Shown here piece after piece: positions 12,669-27,600 of a stretch of 64,000 bases of DNA. The stretch comes from Liolophura sinensis (Eukaryota > Mollusca > Polyplacophora > Chitonida > Chitonidae). Under the pieces are notes generated by a model. That model searched no databases. It was not told the DNA's origin and worked only from the letters and a program-made list of their open reading frames with translations. The DNA is taken from assembly GCF_032854445.1 (NCBI RefSeq), contig NC_088302.1, positions 10,785,338 to 10,849,337 on the forward strand, read 5' to 3'. The translations under genes were made by a program, and so were the position numbers. Numbering within the stretch: position 1 is the first letter of the stretch; the number at the start of each line of letters is the position of its first letter.

Positions 12669-15600
12669 CTAAGTTATATGCGCCTCTGTCTTTGGGTCTG
12701 AAGGGGTAGATGTAGTTTTGGAAACCCCGTCTTTCTCAAACAGGTCTGAGTATGAGGGCGGGGCATCACTGGTGTTTGGCAAGGCTGTAATTTGGTCACC
12801 AGGCGTCAGAGTAGCCTTGGAGAAATAAAATGAAACAAAAATCAAATCAGTTGCTAATTTGTTTTACGTTTAGCGTCCTTATCAGTATCATTTTGTAATA
12901 CTGCATGTCAGATTGCGTGCTTCACTCTGAAGCCATCAAAAAAGACACCCTGTTCAGTCGCAGTACCTTGACAACAGAAAAGACACCCTGCTCAGTCACA
13001 GTACACTGATAACAGGAAAGACATCCTGCTCAGTCGCAGTACACTGATAACAGAAAAGACACTCTGCTCAGTCACTTTACACTGATAACAGAAACGACAC
13101 CCTGTTCAGTCGCAGTACACTGATAACAGAAAAGACACCTGCTCAGTCGCAGTATAATGATTACAGAAAAGACACCCTGCTCAGTCACTTTACACTGATA
13201 ACAGAAAAGACACCGTGCTCAGTCGCAGTATACTGATAACAGAAAAGACACCGTGCTAAGTCGCAGTATACTGATAACAGAAAAGACACCCCCATCCAGT
13301 CGCAGTATACTGATAACAGAAAAGACACCGTGCTCAGTATACTGATAACAGAAAAGACACCCCATCCAGTTGCAGTATTCCGATAAGAAAATAGGCACCC
13401 TACTCAGCCACAGTAATATCAACATTGGTATGTGAAATGTTTTTACAGACGGAGAACTGTTATATTACAGATATGTGGCCGGGGTAAACCGCTGACTTCT
13501 GGCAAGTAACAAAGGAACTATTCCTCGTGTGACGTACAGAGTTGAACGCCATGATAATGGAAATCAAGTGGTCTTCAACGAAAATGTCATAAATGTCCTT
13601 TGGATTGGTAACTACATGCATTTTTTACAAAGGCCTCTGTCCTTTTTCATTGTATCTCTGGAAAAAACCGGGTTCAGACATGCCTTTTTCACCCTTAACC
13701 CTACTCTCAACACCCCCCCCCCCCCCCCACCCTAAAAAAATTACCATAATCTTAATCAAAATCTACGTATCCCGGAGGAAATAGAAATGAAAAAGTAACG
13801 TAATGCGCAAAATTAATAAGGTCATGACAATAATAATCAGTTCCAATTTTTTGTAAGTTTAATTCACTATTTCTTTTTAAGTATCCAAAAGACAAGAATA
13901 CCACACGTCGGAACTGACGATCATAGGTGCAGCTATGTGCAGATCAAGCTGCCCACATTGCTTCCCCAAGGCATATAATTCCCCGCTGTGCTTCCCCAAG
14001 GCAAACAGATGCCCGCTATGCTTCCCCAAGGCAAACAGATGCCCGCTATGCTTCCCCAAGGCAAACAGATGCCCGCTGTGCTTCACCAAGGCAAACAGAT
14101 GCCCGCTGTTCTTCCCCAAGGCAAACTGATGCCCGCTGTTCTTCCCCAAGGCATACAGATGCCCGCTGTTCTTCCCCAAGGCAAACAGATGCCCGCTGTT
14201 CTTCCCCAAGGCATACAGATGCCCGCTATGCTTCCCCAAGGCAAACAGATGCCCGCTTTGCTTCCCCAAGGCAAACAGATGCCCGCTATGCTTCCCCAAG
14301 GCAAACAGATGCCCGCTATGCTTCCCCAAGGCAAACAGATGCCCGCTGTTCTTCCCCAAGGCATACAGATGCCCGCTGTTCTTCCCCAAGGCAAACAGAT
14401 GCCCGCTGTTCTTCCCAAGGCAAACAGATGCCCGCTGTTCTTCCCCAAGGCAAACAGATGCCCGCTGTTCTTCCCCAAGGCATACAATTCCCCGCTGTGC
14501 TTCCCCAAGGCAAACAGATGCCCGCTGTTCTTCCCCAAGGCATACAGATGCCCGCTGTTCTTCCCCAAGGCAAACAGATGCCCGCTGTTCTTCCCCAAGG
14601 CATACAGATGTCCGCTGTTCTTCCCCAAGGCAAACAGATGCCCGCTGTTCTTCCCAAGGCAAACATATGCCCGCTGTTCTTCCCCAAGGCATACAGATGC
14701 CCGCTTGCTATGCTTCCCCAAGGAATACACATGATCCCATTGTAATCCCAGATAACCACATTTTCCGCAAGGAATATAGACACTCCCATCATATTCCCAA
14801 GAACACAGACACCACAATTGCCTTTCCAATCCACACAGATATTCCCATTGTATTCCCAAGTAACAGAGAAAAACGCATTGCTTTCCCAAGCAATACTAAT
14901 GCTCCTACTGTATTTCAAAGAAATACAGATAACTACACTTCACTGACAAGGACTACTGATAACTACATTTCATTCATAAGGACTACAGTCAACTACATTC
15001 CATTCACAAGGACTACAGATAACTACATTTCAATCCCAAGGACTACAGATAACTACATTCTATTCACAAGGAAAACAGATAACTACACTTCAATCCCAAG
15101 AACTACAGATAATTACATTTCAATCCCAAGGACTACAGATAACTACATTCTATTCACAAGGAAAACAGATAACTATATTTCAATCCCAAAGACTACTGAT
15201 AACTACATTTCAATCCCAATGTGTACAGTTAAATACATTCCATTCACAAGGACTAGAGATGCTCCCATTACATTCGCAAGGCACAAAACGCTCATTAATT
15301 TTACTTACGCCTTCGCCTGGTGCTGCGGGTGAGGAATTGGCGGTTCCTGGTGTATACTGGAGTGCAATAGCTTCACTGGAGTGTTCGCCGCCTTTTTAGA
15401 AAAAAAAAAAACACGATTTACGCAATGTCTGTAAATTTTGTTTTATTTTGATTAATATTTAAGTTGAACTACAAGGAAAACAAAATAAATTGAAACTATC
15501 TTGGCTTACAAAATGGCAGCCAAGAAAACATATTTTCAAAATGAACACGTTGACAAATATTCTTTAATAAACGACAATTTGTAATTAGGAAGTAATTTAC

Positions 15601-18600
15601 AGCATTGTTCCTCTTCTGTAATAAATTAAATATGGAGTTGTTTTTTTTAGAAATATAATATTGCCTTCTGTGCCGAAAAAAGCTCTCTTTGCCGTCTCAG
15701 TCTATACAGTATTGCCAATATTTTTAGTTCTGAGCTCCATAAAAAAATTAGAATGTTGTGTATTTTTTAGATGTTCACACATACTTTCCCATAATTATAA
15801 CAGTGCAATACCTGCTACAAGAACATTTCTAGAACAATATATGAATAAGCAATGACACTTTTCTGCACGTCCGTTCTTTAACCGTGAAGGATTTTAAAGT
15901 GGTCACCTGTATAATACAAGCCTTACCGGCAGAGTTAGCCCGTTTGTCGTATTTCTTTTTCGCGCAGCATCCTGCTACTATCAGGAGTATGATCATGACT
16001 GCAGACACAATTCCATCTCCAATAAGTACTGAAATATAGAAGACTTCTAGCAAGATGAAAAAAAAAACATGAAAAGATGAGAAGATACATGGGTACTCCC
16101 AGACCTTCATATTTGGTGTACATGAGTATGTTTGGCATTAAAATACTGGAAATTGTTTAAACTTTCAGAAGGTTTGAGTTTTATTGATACAAGTTTGAAA
16201 TTGTTGGCTAGATGACACGAGGTGTCAAACAGTGACGAGGCCCAAGTCCCCTTTGACGTGGCTAGGCACACCTCCAGCTGAAGTAATAGGAAGGTCCAGA
16301 CTTTGACGGCCAACCAAGCTCAAGAATGTTATGGCTTCTTTCTCACAGGCTGGGTAAGATAGGCATCATTGCTTGTTGACCACTGGACGTTTGAGGCTGA
16401 GTTACAGCGCTAAACGTTAACCATGTCGCTAATGGAAAATTAATAAGGCTCTTAGGCCAGATGGAGCAAGGCGTGCAGTGTATAGTCAGTAATAGACACA
16501 AGGTGGAGAACACAACAGGGCACTAACGAGATGTGTTAACCGGAAACATGCCAACAGAAGAAAGCCTGGTCAAAAAGAAGAACATAAAAACGAAGCCTTT
16601 TCTAAGCAACCACACTACATGTATACGCAAAGCCTTTAGTTTCTCACAGGTTAGACTTAGTGACGATATACAATGAGTGGCCCATTGTATCAAATTTATT
16701 AAACGAGTGGTGTCATTTTTATTTATTCCGAGCCTTTAGCGAGAAGCAAATGAAAATTTCATCACGAGTTTAATAAATTTGATATAATGGGTCACAACTT
16801 ACATATCCTATTTATCCCATCATTTATTTTGAAGACATCGTGTGTTTGCTTTGACAAGTATCTAAATGAGATGCGTGTTGATATCCATATATGTGAAACG
16901 GTTGGAACTGAACCACACATTTAACTAAATATAGTTGTAGAACACATTGAGGAATTCTGTGATTTCTGTGAACCCAAAACGTAACACAGTCCATTAGTGT
17001 GCTATAAAATGACGAGCTTTGATTTTTTTTTTGAAAATATCAGCATTCATAACTGCTCATTTATCGAAACATTTGGTTCCAAAATTGTGACCTAAATCTA
17101 GGCCATATATCTATGACGTCACGCGATGACTTGATTTTGAAAATCATGTTGAACGAAATATTAAAAGTTGGTCATTTAAAGCGAACAATTCACCTCAAGG
17201 CTTATACCGAGGCATGCTGCTTTCGTTGACGGTTGAACTTGAGTTCACTGTTTGTGAGTGCCTTATTTAGGCTTACAGCGTCAAGCACTTCATTTACCGT
17301 CACCAATCTTTACTATTTTTCACATTTCAAGAAGATAAATGTTATGCCTATCTAGTGTCCAAACTACTGAATCGTCTGGTACCAACAAACAATAGAAGTA
17401 GTTCGGTGTGAAATTGTACTTTTTCATTGGGTAAGCTTGTCAATGAAAGTTGATGTGACCAATCGAAATCTCGGTTTATTTATATAACGCGTGGAGTACT
17501 GAAAATTTACATTTATATTATTTAATGTAATATTTATGTTATATTAGCCTGTAAACTGCATTTAAATAAAAATATTAAATAAATTGTTTGCCAGTTCCAT
17601 TAGTTAAACAAAGTTGGACTACCTGCCTATCGTTTCCACTGTGGAACCATAGCAGGGTGACGTCATGCAGTGAACATACTGGAATTATGTGCTCGGAAGC
17701 TCCAATAATTGTAGGGAAATGAAGGCCTGCGCTATTTTAATGCATGCTACTTACAGTTATGTCCTTGTTTTGTGAAATCACACACGTTAAATGCGACAAT
17801 ATTCTTCTATAAATAATATATGGAATTTTACGAAAAATGCCCCATTAGGTTAGATTACTTCCCCTTGAATGTTAGGAGCTAAAGGGTTATGATAAACTAA
17901 CAATTAGTCAACAATGACCTTTAAGTTCGGATTACCCTAAACTAATGTCAGATTTAAAAGTAAGGTAAAAGGTTCAGCACACAGAATCGATAAACCCAGT
18001 CTTGTATGTTTGAGTATCAGCCTGTGTAAGAAGTGAATCTGGGTACATCCGGTAAGATAGGGCGCTCTCTCAATCTCGGACGTCATCTATTTGGTGGCGG
18101 AGGCATCTATGGAGAATTGGTTAGGGTTCCAGTGCTGCACAAGGACCCAAGAACCTCTCGCCGATGCGATGGCTGTGAGTTCATGTACAACTCATACTGG
18201 CATCCTTTCTGGTCATACGTGGGAAGGCCTGTCAGCAAACTGCGATAATCGTGGGTTCCGCTGGCCGCCGTCGTATGTGTGAAATTTTCTTGAGCACAAA
18301 GTACTGCAACCAAATAAATCTATCTGGTGGATGATCACTTACCTCTGTCAGATTTAGGTTTCTCCGTCGTATAAGGATTGCCAATATATTCTATAAAAAA
18401 GACATATCAAAACATAATTTTAATAATTAACGAATAATTGTGTTGATTAAGGCGTCTGGGAACACTGAACAATTGTCACACAATCCGACAGATGCTCTAA
18501 ATAACTCTCTGTTATTAAGAAGATAGTATATCTAAAAGTTTTGGGATGCACAGAATCAACGACCCTGTCCTGACTCCCAGAAGTAGGCGTAACGACGAGG

Positions 18601-21600
18601 GCTGGATTCCAAAACGGAATCTCATTTGTTAAGAAAGAACATCCATGGTGGTCAAATGGTTTTGGTAATAGAACTGTTAATGTATAATGAAGTTTTTCTA
18701 AAGTATACTTACTGTTTCTATTTTCACATTTCAAATCAACATCATCTGCGTGGCTACAAGCTGTTGTGCCGATAGGCCCGTGAGAGCACTGAATAATGTG
18801 TGACTCTTCACCTCCACATTGTAAGTCACCCAACCAAATAGGACCCGTTGCTGGATCACTTATTGGTACATGCCTAGTTATTATGGCGTCTTTACTGAAA
18901 GAAAAACACACACATAACAAACATATGCAACTGATAAGACCCTTGGTTAACTATTTTTAAAGTAAACTTGTTTAAGTGAAAAAAAACCCCATCAATTAAG
19001 GAAGGGTCGGTAGCCTAACTACTAACAGATATACTTGAAAGTAAATTTACTTAAATATTTTTTTTTTCGAATGTTAGAATTCTATTAATCTGGGTTTTAT
19101 GGGCCACATTTGGAGTCAGTTAAAGTCAGAGTTTATTTTTCATCCCGCAGTGCCGCAGTTAATGTTGCACTGGATAATCGATACGTGGACACTACACCAG
19201 AACAAAACTGACGTTGGAATAGTAAAAACACAGATGTTACATCAATATTGTTCATAATGCTGATCGCAGAAACCACGATTTAACTGCATTTTGGACATAA
19301 AAATATATTGCAACAAGATGGGAAATCGCCCCCTCCCCTTCCCTCCCCTCCCCCACACCCACCCCACACCTATTTCGCTCAGGTGGATTGCCAACCCGCT
19401 CACACTGACAAATCGACTGCAAAATGACGCAAGAGCTTTCGGGTATGCGGTTCAAGTCATTATGTAACAGATGTAGCCGATAAAATTGGCCAAACTAAAA
19501 TATTCATTGCTGATCATCAGACTAGTCTACGCTATCAAATGCACAGGATAATATCTGTTTTCGTCTGCTGTTGGTATTTGAAACAAGTTTTGTCTTACGA
19601 ATTATCCCATGGATATAAGACAGTGTCTGTTTACAGAGCAGACAGGTGCCTCCTTTCTCATTGTAATTGTACGGTATGCTGTTGGCTGAAGTAAATAGCG
19701 TTGAGCTTTCATTGGACTTTATTTATTTGATTTACGCCTTACTGAAGAATATTTTTCTTATACGCCCGCGGCCAGCATTATGATGGGAGGAAACCGGATA
19801 GAGCCTAGGGAGTAAAACCAAAACAGTGAATACAATGTGATAGTTGCCTGGCAAATGGTGAGAACTAACCGATGAAATCAATACTTGTACATGACTCAGT
19901 GTTACTGACTTCCACTTATACAACGTGCTAATTTTACAAGTCTTTCTATGAGCCTTGTGTAGAATTTTAACAACATTCTTATGTGGATTCCAACCACCAT
20001 GAGCAGTGAGAATAATGGTGAGTGGAAAGTTTGTGGGTAGAGGAAAATGGAGCGCTCGAGGTAAACCGCGGACCTTTGATAAGTTGCTGACCAGCTTTTC
20101 CACTTTTGACGTACAGAGCTAGTTGCACGCCGTATAGAGGGAAGACAATTGTGGTCTTACACGTATGTTACACTGCGCAAACGTCGACCACTTATTATGA
20201 CCAAGGCCCCTACCGACAGTGAAAGCCTGGAATGAACAAGTTCACTCTCCAAGACTCGAATGGTGTCCCTCTTGGTTAGGAGTTGAAGGTGGTTGATAAA
20301 CAGTTGGTTGCTTGTAAATAATTAATTATTCCAAACGACAAGAATTGGACTAAGATTTATATTCACCCCCATAACTTTGAGGCAGTGCACATGGCTAAGA
20401 CTTGACAAGGCTCAGTAAGAATGTACAGATTTCACCTTCTTCCCGTCCCATGCTTACACAAAAGAATAACACATCAACAGATATAGTTAATGAAATACAA
20501 AATCACTTACTACGGCAGGCCCATTTGTCGGCAGGCCACTTGACCAGATATGTCCCTAAAGAAGTACTTGCACACTGTTCCCCACTGACCATTTAAAAAA
20601 ATCTCCAGTCGCCCAGCGGTAATGTCTGGTCCATCCACCAAACGTATCGGCATGTCAAGCTCCTCTGGCAGGAAGGAGAAAACAAAGGAGGAATGTGATA
20701 AAGCAGAAATGTGGCAAAGCTGATCTGGATATCTGATATCCCTGGCGTTCACTCACTGTTGTCTACGTAGCACAACCTTTGATATAAATCGTTGTCTAGT
20801 TAAATTTAATGGTGGGTTGTATTAGTTTATTTGATTGGTTTTAACGCATGACTCCTCGGCTCCAAAAGGAGGGACTGTGACGTATCTATGGAGCACGTCT
20901 CTGGAAGCCCCTCAGGAGCGCCCTGGAAGATCCTCAGGAGCGCCCTGGAAGACCTCAGGAGTGCCCTGGAAGTCTGAAGTCCCTCTGAAGCCCTCTGGAA
21001 GCCCGTACGGAGTAGTCAGGAAACATCTCTGGAACATTCTGGGACTCCCTCCCCCAGCAGCATCCATGGAGCCTCTTTGGGGTGCATAGAAAACAAAGGC
21101 GCATACAACCTTTTATTTGTCAGTTTTATAGCTGTTTTAGTTTCCAAGTTTGGGCAAAGCTTTTAGTGCTCCATGTCTGCATACAGAACCAAGCAGTTGA
21201 ATCATACATAGTTATAACTGTCCAGTACTGGTCATACATTGACTTCTTTACCGAAATTGCAACGCAGTATTGTACAATACAGTGCAGTTGCTTCCGTATT
21301 GCGTACCTCATGACAACATAGTATTAATTAGGCACAGACTTTGTAATACTAAAATGACACTGCAAACGAATACTGAGCAGCTGGATATCGCTCCCAACTT
21401 CACCTTCAGCCACATTTGGCACATTCCGCATAAATCTTTTTCTAAATTCAGCCAATTTGCCCCTCATCTCCAAGGTCTATGACCAACGAGGTTCAAATCG
21501 AGCTCTCGCTGGCTGGGCAGTAGTGATTTATTTATTTAATTGAAGTTTTACGTCATACTCGAGAATATTGCATTTATATGACGGCAGCCACCCGCAGGTT

Positions 21601-24600
21601 GCTGCAGGTTGCAAGCAGGCCTTCCCACATCCGGTGGAAGGCCAAGCCAGCATGAGCTGAACTAAAAGGCAACCGCATTCGTGAGAGGCCCCTGGGTTAT
21701 TGCGCGTTTGACCGATACCTGACATGTGGTGCCGGTTTCCTCTACCAATTAATTGACCTTCGTTTTAGACGTGAAAAATTGGGTTGCTGTGTACAACCGC
21801 GTACTCAAAAATGTTTCAGGTATTTGACAGCGGTCGGGTTGATGGTTATAGGTAACCGGAGTGCCCAAATGTACTTACCTAGACTTTTACAAGAGATAAC
21901 AACATCTGTTTCATGCGAACACTGGGTTTTGTGCTCTGTACTTTGGTGACACTCTCTTAACGAGGTTTCCGACCCATCACATCGTACGGTATTAAGCCAT
22001 ATCGGCTGCTCCAAGTCTGCCTGTCCAAAACCCTTATTGGGCCAGACAAGAGGTACTGAGCTGTTAACAAAATGCGAGAGGTTCAATATTTTTGCAAAAT
22101 TGCAAGACTTTCATGCAACACATACATGATCAATCCGTTTTATTTGATTGTTGTTTAACGCAATAGAAAGGTTTTACTTTATGCGATGTTTGCCATAGCC
22201 CGCCGTAAACCACCGACCTTAGTTAAGTTACAGAGGAACGGCTCCATGTGTGACACACACACATTCACACCATACTGACGGAAGGCAAGTGGTGTTCAAG
22301 TAGTTTTAGCCTGCATAAACGTCGCCGACCGCTTAATGTCATCAAAGCCCCATAAGCAGCGAAAGCAAGGGGCGTATAGGGGACAATGCAGTCCAGTGTA
22401 TAGCTACAATATCCACTCCACAAGGACAGGGTAAATAGACTTCAACAAAAGACAAAGTAACAGAAGGATATTATAAAAATCTCTTTTGTGGGAAGTAGAT
22501 TCAATACAAAAACCGAATGAGTCCAGAGAAACGCAAAAGCACAAAACATGCCACTCTGATGAATATTAACTCACTTTCATGGGCTACACATAGAACTTTG
22601 AATCAAACAAGTATACATCTAAGTCGATATTTCTTTCGAAATTCAGACTAGAGTCATTGTACCTGATGTTTATTCTGCCTTGAGCTACTCGGAATCCAGG
22701 GAACAGCCTGACAGGTGACAACGTTTAAAATTCACGAAAACAATGCATTTTCTGGATATGAACACAAAATCGGCAACCTTTGTCTTGTCCAGTATAACAA
22801 AGTGCTCTGCAAAGAGAACAATTTAACCGATTCCTTATCGTCACAAGCTTGAAATTACCACTGTAGTAAGCGCTCAGTCGTTTGTCTAGACTATAGACTA
22901 TTTTTATAAATAAGGCACATCCTATGCAATTTCCTGCATGTTCACCGAGAAATGAGCCCTGAAGTTTGACCTCACTGCAGAGTGTAAATCATTTTGGCAC
23001 ACTATCTTTAGCCAAAAGAAAGAATACAAACTCAAAACTGTGTCAAAACATGATTTAAAAAAGCACTGCTCACTTGTTAAAACCTAATGTTCTGCAAGCA
23101 ACTTTGGCGCTCCTGTCAGTAAATGTGTTATTGCACACCGTGCCCCAGATGCCACCGATTTTGACCTCCAGACGACCTCTACTATTGTCACCTCCCACGA
23201 GGCGCACATCATAGCGTGGATCTGTAATTATATACATATGCTGAAGTTAACCACATTATCCTGTCAAATTGGAGTTTATTTCCTACAAAAAGACATTTCA
23301 TTGATCGCCATGGTGTATAAGAGTGGTTCACAAAAGCCTGTGCAGTAAACTGCTGGTATACCTGCGATTGAGGGGTGAATAAGAAAGTTAGTACTGAAGA
23401 AAACACATTAGTACAATAGGTCAAATTCCTGGACAATTCATTATCCCTTCGACATGGCATCTTACTGTTCCAAGATTAACTTTAATTAATGCCATTAATG
23501 AAATGTCGAATGATAATTATGTAATCCACACCCCGTCATTTTCAGAAAAATTATTCAACATTATTTCCCTCATACCATGTCGCTTACACCAATCACAAAT
23601 TTCATGTAGTGCTTGGAAGTAAGTTTACAATCCTAGCCCTTTCGCGTATCACTTACCATCTGAGCACATAATTCCAAATGTCTCATTACAGTCCCCATAT
23701 CCAGGATATACCCGACACTGTGAAAGGTTACTCGGCGATCGCCAACAGCTGAAATCCACCGTGGTAATGGGAATATTCTCTGATGGATACTTGATGGATG
23801 TGGGCAACTTTAAGACGAAAGAGCTTGCAAAAGATAAATCACAATAATGACAAATTACAAGTTAACATCACACCTGGAATAATTATGACTTTATAGTTTT
23901 TGCTGGCATAGTTTAGACCCTTCAAGTGATCATTCGAAATCGTTTAGATAAAAAGCTGATATACTGAAAAGATAGGTAGCGTATGCTAGCAACGTTCATA
24001 CCTAGGCAGTCCCATTTCCCGACACGCCACCCGGATTGTCTCCTCAGCCATCGTTCCACACAAAGCTTTCCACTGTCCGCCAATCTTCACATCTAGACGG
24101 CCGTTCAACATAGTAAGATTCTTTGTATGAGCAAGTCTCGGAGAATAATCATCACTTCGTCTACCTACAACAAACCACGTGAAGTACATTCAAAACACGT
24201 AGCAATGACTGGACTACACGCATCAGTGTAGAATCAGAGTTTCTTAACATTACGACTAACATTCCCGCTTTGATTAAAAAAGAAGTGGAATAAAAATACT
24301 GACTGGTTAAATCAGTAGTATTTGAATATTTTTTGCCATTTAAATATAAATACATTATATTTTATTTATATACATGTAATATTTTACCAAAACATCCATA
24401 CAATGGTGGGGAACTGGGGATAATCAAGAAATGTTTTAGAAATACGACCTCTACTTTTGATTTGCTTTTCGTCAATCCAATTTCTGGTAACATTTTTTTG
24501 AAAATGGCGTTGTCATACTTCGATTGCGTGTTTAAGAATACATAGTGTGTTGGTAAATAGCTTTAGAGAGGTTTGATAGTACAAGTGGACTCGTGTTTTG

Positions 24601-27600
24601 CCCAGTAGTCAATAACTGTGTCTCTGATGTATTGCCGTGGTGCTAGGCTTCAAAGTTGCCTGTGCGAAGATGAGAGAAATACGGTTGAGGTAGCCCTGCA
24701 TTGGAACGGAATATGTCTTGACATAATACATAGACACTTGCTCGTTTCTGTTGTAAAAGCTGTCATGTTTTTGTGGAAGAATTGAAGGAAAACTATCTGC
24801 TTTACAATGATTTTATGCGCTGATGACTGAGTACATGTATTTGAAAACTGGACAGAAATAGTAATAAGGTGCGCAAAATCGAAACTGGGTAATTTGAGCA
24901 TTTTTTTTTTTTTGCAAATTGTACTTTTTGATATATTTTTTTTTTCATTTGACTGGTGTTTTATGCCGCACTCACGAATATTTCACTTATATGACGACAG
25001 CCAGCATTATACTGGGAGAAAACTGTATAACAGGGGTAGAATTGGGGAAACACCACGACCATGCATGTTCTGATATCGATACTGTTGTACTAAACTTACA
25101 CTCCACACCAGCGGCCTTTTTGCACGAATTCGCCCGGAAGCCTAGGAACATGTGGAAACATTCAATAAGACGCTGCTCGTTGCCTGTGCATCTGACCCGT
25201 TTAAGAGATGTGTTTCCGGTAGCCATTCCGTCAAGATAATAAAAGTGTGCCAGTGATCTGAAGAAATGGAGGTGTATAAAGTGATTCATGTAATGCATTT
25301 AAGGAACAATATGAGGATAGACGGAGGAACAGAGAGGGAAGACGTGGAAAGCTGGGAAAGAATAATAAATAAATAGAGAATAATAAAGAAAGACAGACGC
25401 ATATGGGGGAAGACGAGTTAAAACAGGGGAAAGACAGGGAAGTAGAGGGAATGTTTGGACGAGTTGGGAAAGATGGAAATATACAGGGATAAGTCGTACT
25501 TATATTTTATCTATCTATCTTTTTTTTTTGTACGCCACAGCAATCTAGGCTGTGGGAAAACAGAACCAAATCTGTCCGCGGTATGTAAAACATACCTACA
25601 TCATTATTGACAGGACCAGCCCATCATTATATGACTAAAACGTCACAACCGGCAGACAGATAGAGCCAGGACAGACACAAGAAACAAATATCCATTAAAA
25701 TTAACAGTAAAACTTCCGCCCCAGAATAGGGGGAACAGAACGCAAAGAATAGAATTGCGACACCAGGTGGTCTTGAATGTCGCCAACTTTCCGAGCCTGC
25801 GATGCCGTTCAAAAACAATCAGCAAGTGGTACTGCAGGTCCCTGTGGAAAAGGCTGGGCACCACCTTAAGATGGTCGATCACATGATTGTGTGCTACCAC
25901 GTAGCACCGGTGCCTTCAAATTGACCAGACACAAAGAAACACCTGATCTCTGACGACCGGTTTCAATGAAGGCCGCACTTGTCTCAAGTACTTGATACCT
26001 CGTCCGGCTGGGATTCGTGACAGTATCCGGCAGATTGAACCATGCCTTCGGTATTGCCCTTCGCACAGCTGCTAGGTGACGCAAATTGACCAGCCACACT
26101 CTTGTGCCTGCATCCACAATATCCGACAATCGCCGGATACTGGGCGTGGCCGTCTTACCAGGCATCAAGGGTCTTCCACCCTCTCCCAAAATTAGGGGAT
26201 TTCCATACAAAGGCTGATCCAGAGCTTCCTGCCACGAAATCGGATCAGCCTCAGTCCGTTTCAGCTTAAAGAAGGTTTTCAGATGGTCGAAGTACCACCG
26301 AGGAAGAGAACTGAAACGCGTTGGAGCTTTAAGCAGCCGGAAAAAATCAACCACAGCGTGAGGTTCATTTTTCGACTCCACAAGCCTCCGGCCTACCTGA
26401 GCCCACCGAGACGAACTCAACATAAGCCGCTCCAAAAAAGCCTGCTTTAAGGACTGAACCTTCTTGGGGATATCTACGAGGCCTAGACCTCCACTTGCCT
26501 TGGGGAGGGTACAAACTTTGGAAGAGACCAGAAGCTTTTTACTCTTCCACAAAAAATCCCGACACATCCCAACTAATGTGTGCTCCTTATCCGCCGGCAA
26601 GTCAAAAACTGAGGCAACATACCACAATTTCGAAATTGCCAGCAAGTTTAATACAAGGACTCGCCCAACAATGCTTAGGCCTCTCTTGCTCCACCCCTTG
26701 AGCGTGCTGCCGACCTTCTGGATGCGGTCATTCCAGTTAACAGAAGCCGCGTTTTTTGCACCTTGTTTTACCCCCAAGAGTTTGACGTGATCCTGTGACC
26801 ATTCAATACACAAAGGAGTATCATCACGACCCTTCCAAGCACCCAAGAATAACCCTTTTGACTTGGATCTGTTGACTTTGCAGCCAGACGCTTTCTGGTT
26901 CTTGTTCAAGATCGTCTCGGCAATGTGGAAGTCTTCATCATCTCCCACGAAGAGAGATGCGTCGTCGGCATACTGGGAGATTTTGATCGGTTCTTCGACA
27001 TCAGGGACTCTCACTCCCTTCATGTCAGAAGACCTCACAACCACCCCAAGAACCTCTGCGGCCAGAACGTAAAGCAGAGGAGACAGAGGACAGCCCTGGC
27101 GAACTCCACGCTCGAGGAGAACAGGGTCACCAATAAAACCATTCACCATTACACAACTTACAGGGGACTTGTAAAGAAGCCGGATGCATTTACAAAAAAC
27201 AGGCCCGAACCCCATCCGCTCCAACACTTTGTGCATAAAAGCCCATTCCAAACGATCGAAAGCCTTCTCGTTATCAAGGCTTATGATTGCCGCCTCGATA
27301 TCCTCGTGTTCGACCAGCTTTATAAGGTCCCGAACAAGGAAGCTATTGGTGAGGATTGACCTCCCTGGCACAGAACAGGTCTGATCACTGTGAACAACAA
27401 GGCCCACCACGGATCCAAGTCTGCGGGTTAGCGCCTTCGTGATGATCTTATAATCGGCCTCCAATTTCGCAGGTCCTCTTTTGGTCCCCGCTTGTGAACG
27501 AGCCTGACAAGAGCCTGCTGTATTGAATCGATCAACTCACCCTGCTCAAAAGCCTCGTTGGCAACGTCCAGCAGGATAGGGCCTAGCACATCCCAGAAAG

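Larger units (their letters stand above)
12669..15391 (-). other. Cytoplasmic tail exons 14-15 of the SRCR gene, with PPSY motif
   Basis: Exon 14 (15309-15391) ends in phase 0; exon 15 (12669-12815) carries APPSYSDLFEKDG and stops at TAG. No ITAM or ITIM is seen. The acidic residues after PPSY resemble sorting or ubiquitin-ligase docking sites, which would fit endocytic control. Confidence 0.82.
15927..18390 (-). other. Stalk exon 12 and transmembrane exon 13 of the SRCR gene
   Basis: Exon 12 (18343-18390) is a 48-nt hydrophilic stalk. Exon 13 (15927-16028) encodes a hydrophobic helix (SAVMIILLIVAGCC) followed by AKKKYDKR, the expected cytoplasmic stop-transfer cluster. The two cysteines at the inner membrane face could be palmitoylated (inference). 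Confidence 0.85.
18713..20664 (-). other. SRCR domain 5 (exons 10-11)
   Basis: A canonical membrane-proximal domain: IRLVDGPD, GRLEIFLNGQWGTVC and VACRQMGLP in exon 10; PIWLGDLQCGG, IIQCSHG, ACSHADDV and KC in exon 11. The intron between them (18895-20510) holds a SINE fragment and another dispersed repeat. Confidence 0.88.

Noticed and set aside
13950-14740. CRISPR-like regular array
   Set aside because: Direct head-to-tail 30-bp units with no unique spacers, in an animal genome; a minisatellite.
13877-14918. Reading frames of 200-272 codons on both strands
   Set aside because: They lie in a 30-bp tandem repeat; several frames are open at once, and real exons 14 and 15 of the SRCR gene flank the array.
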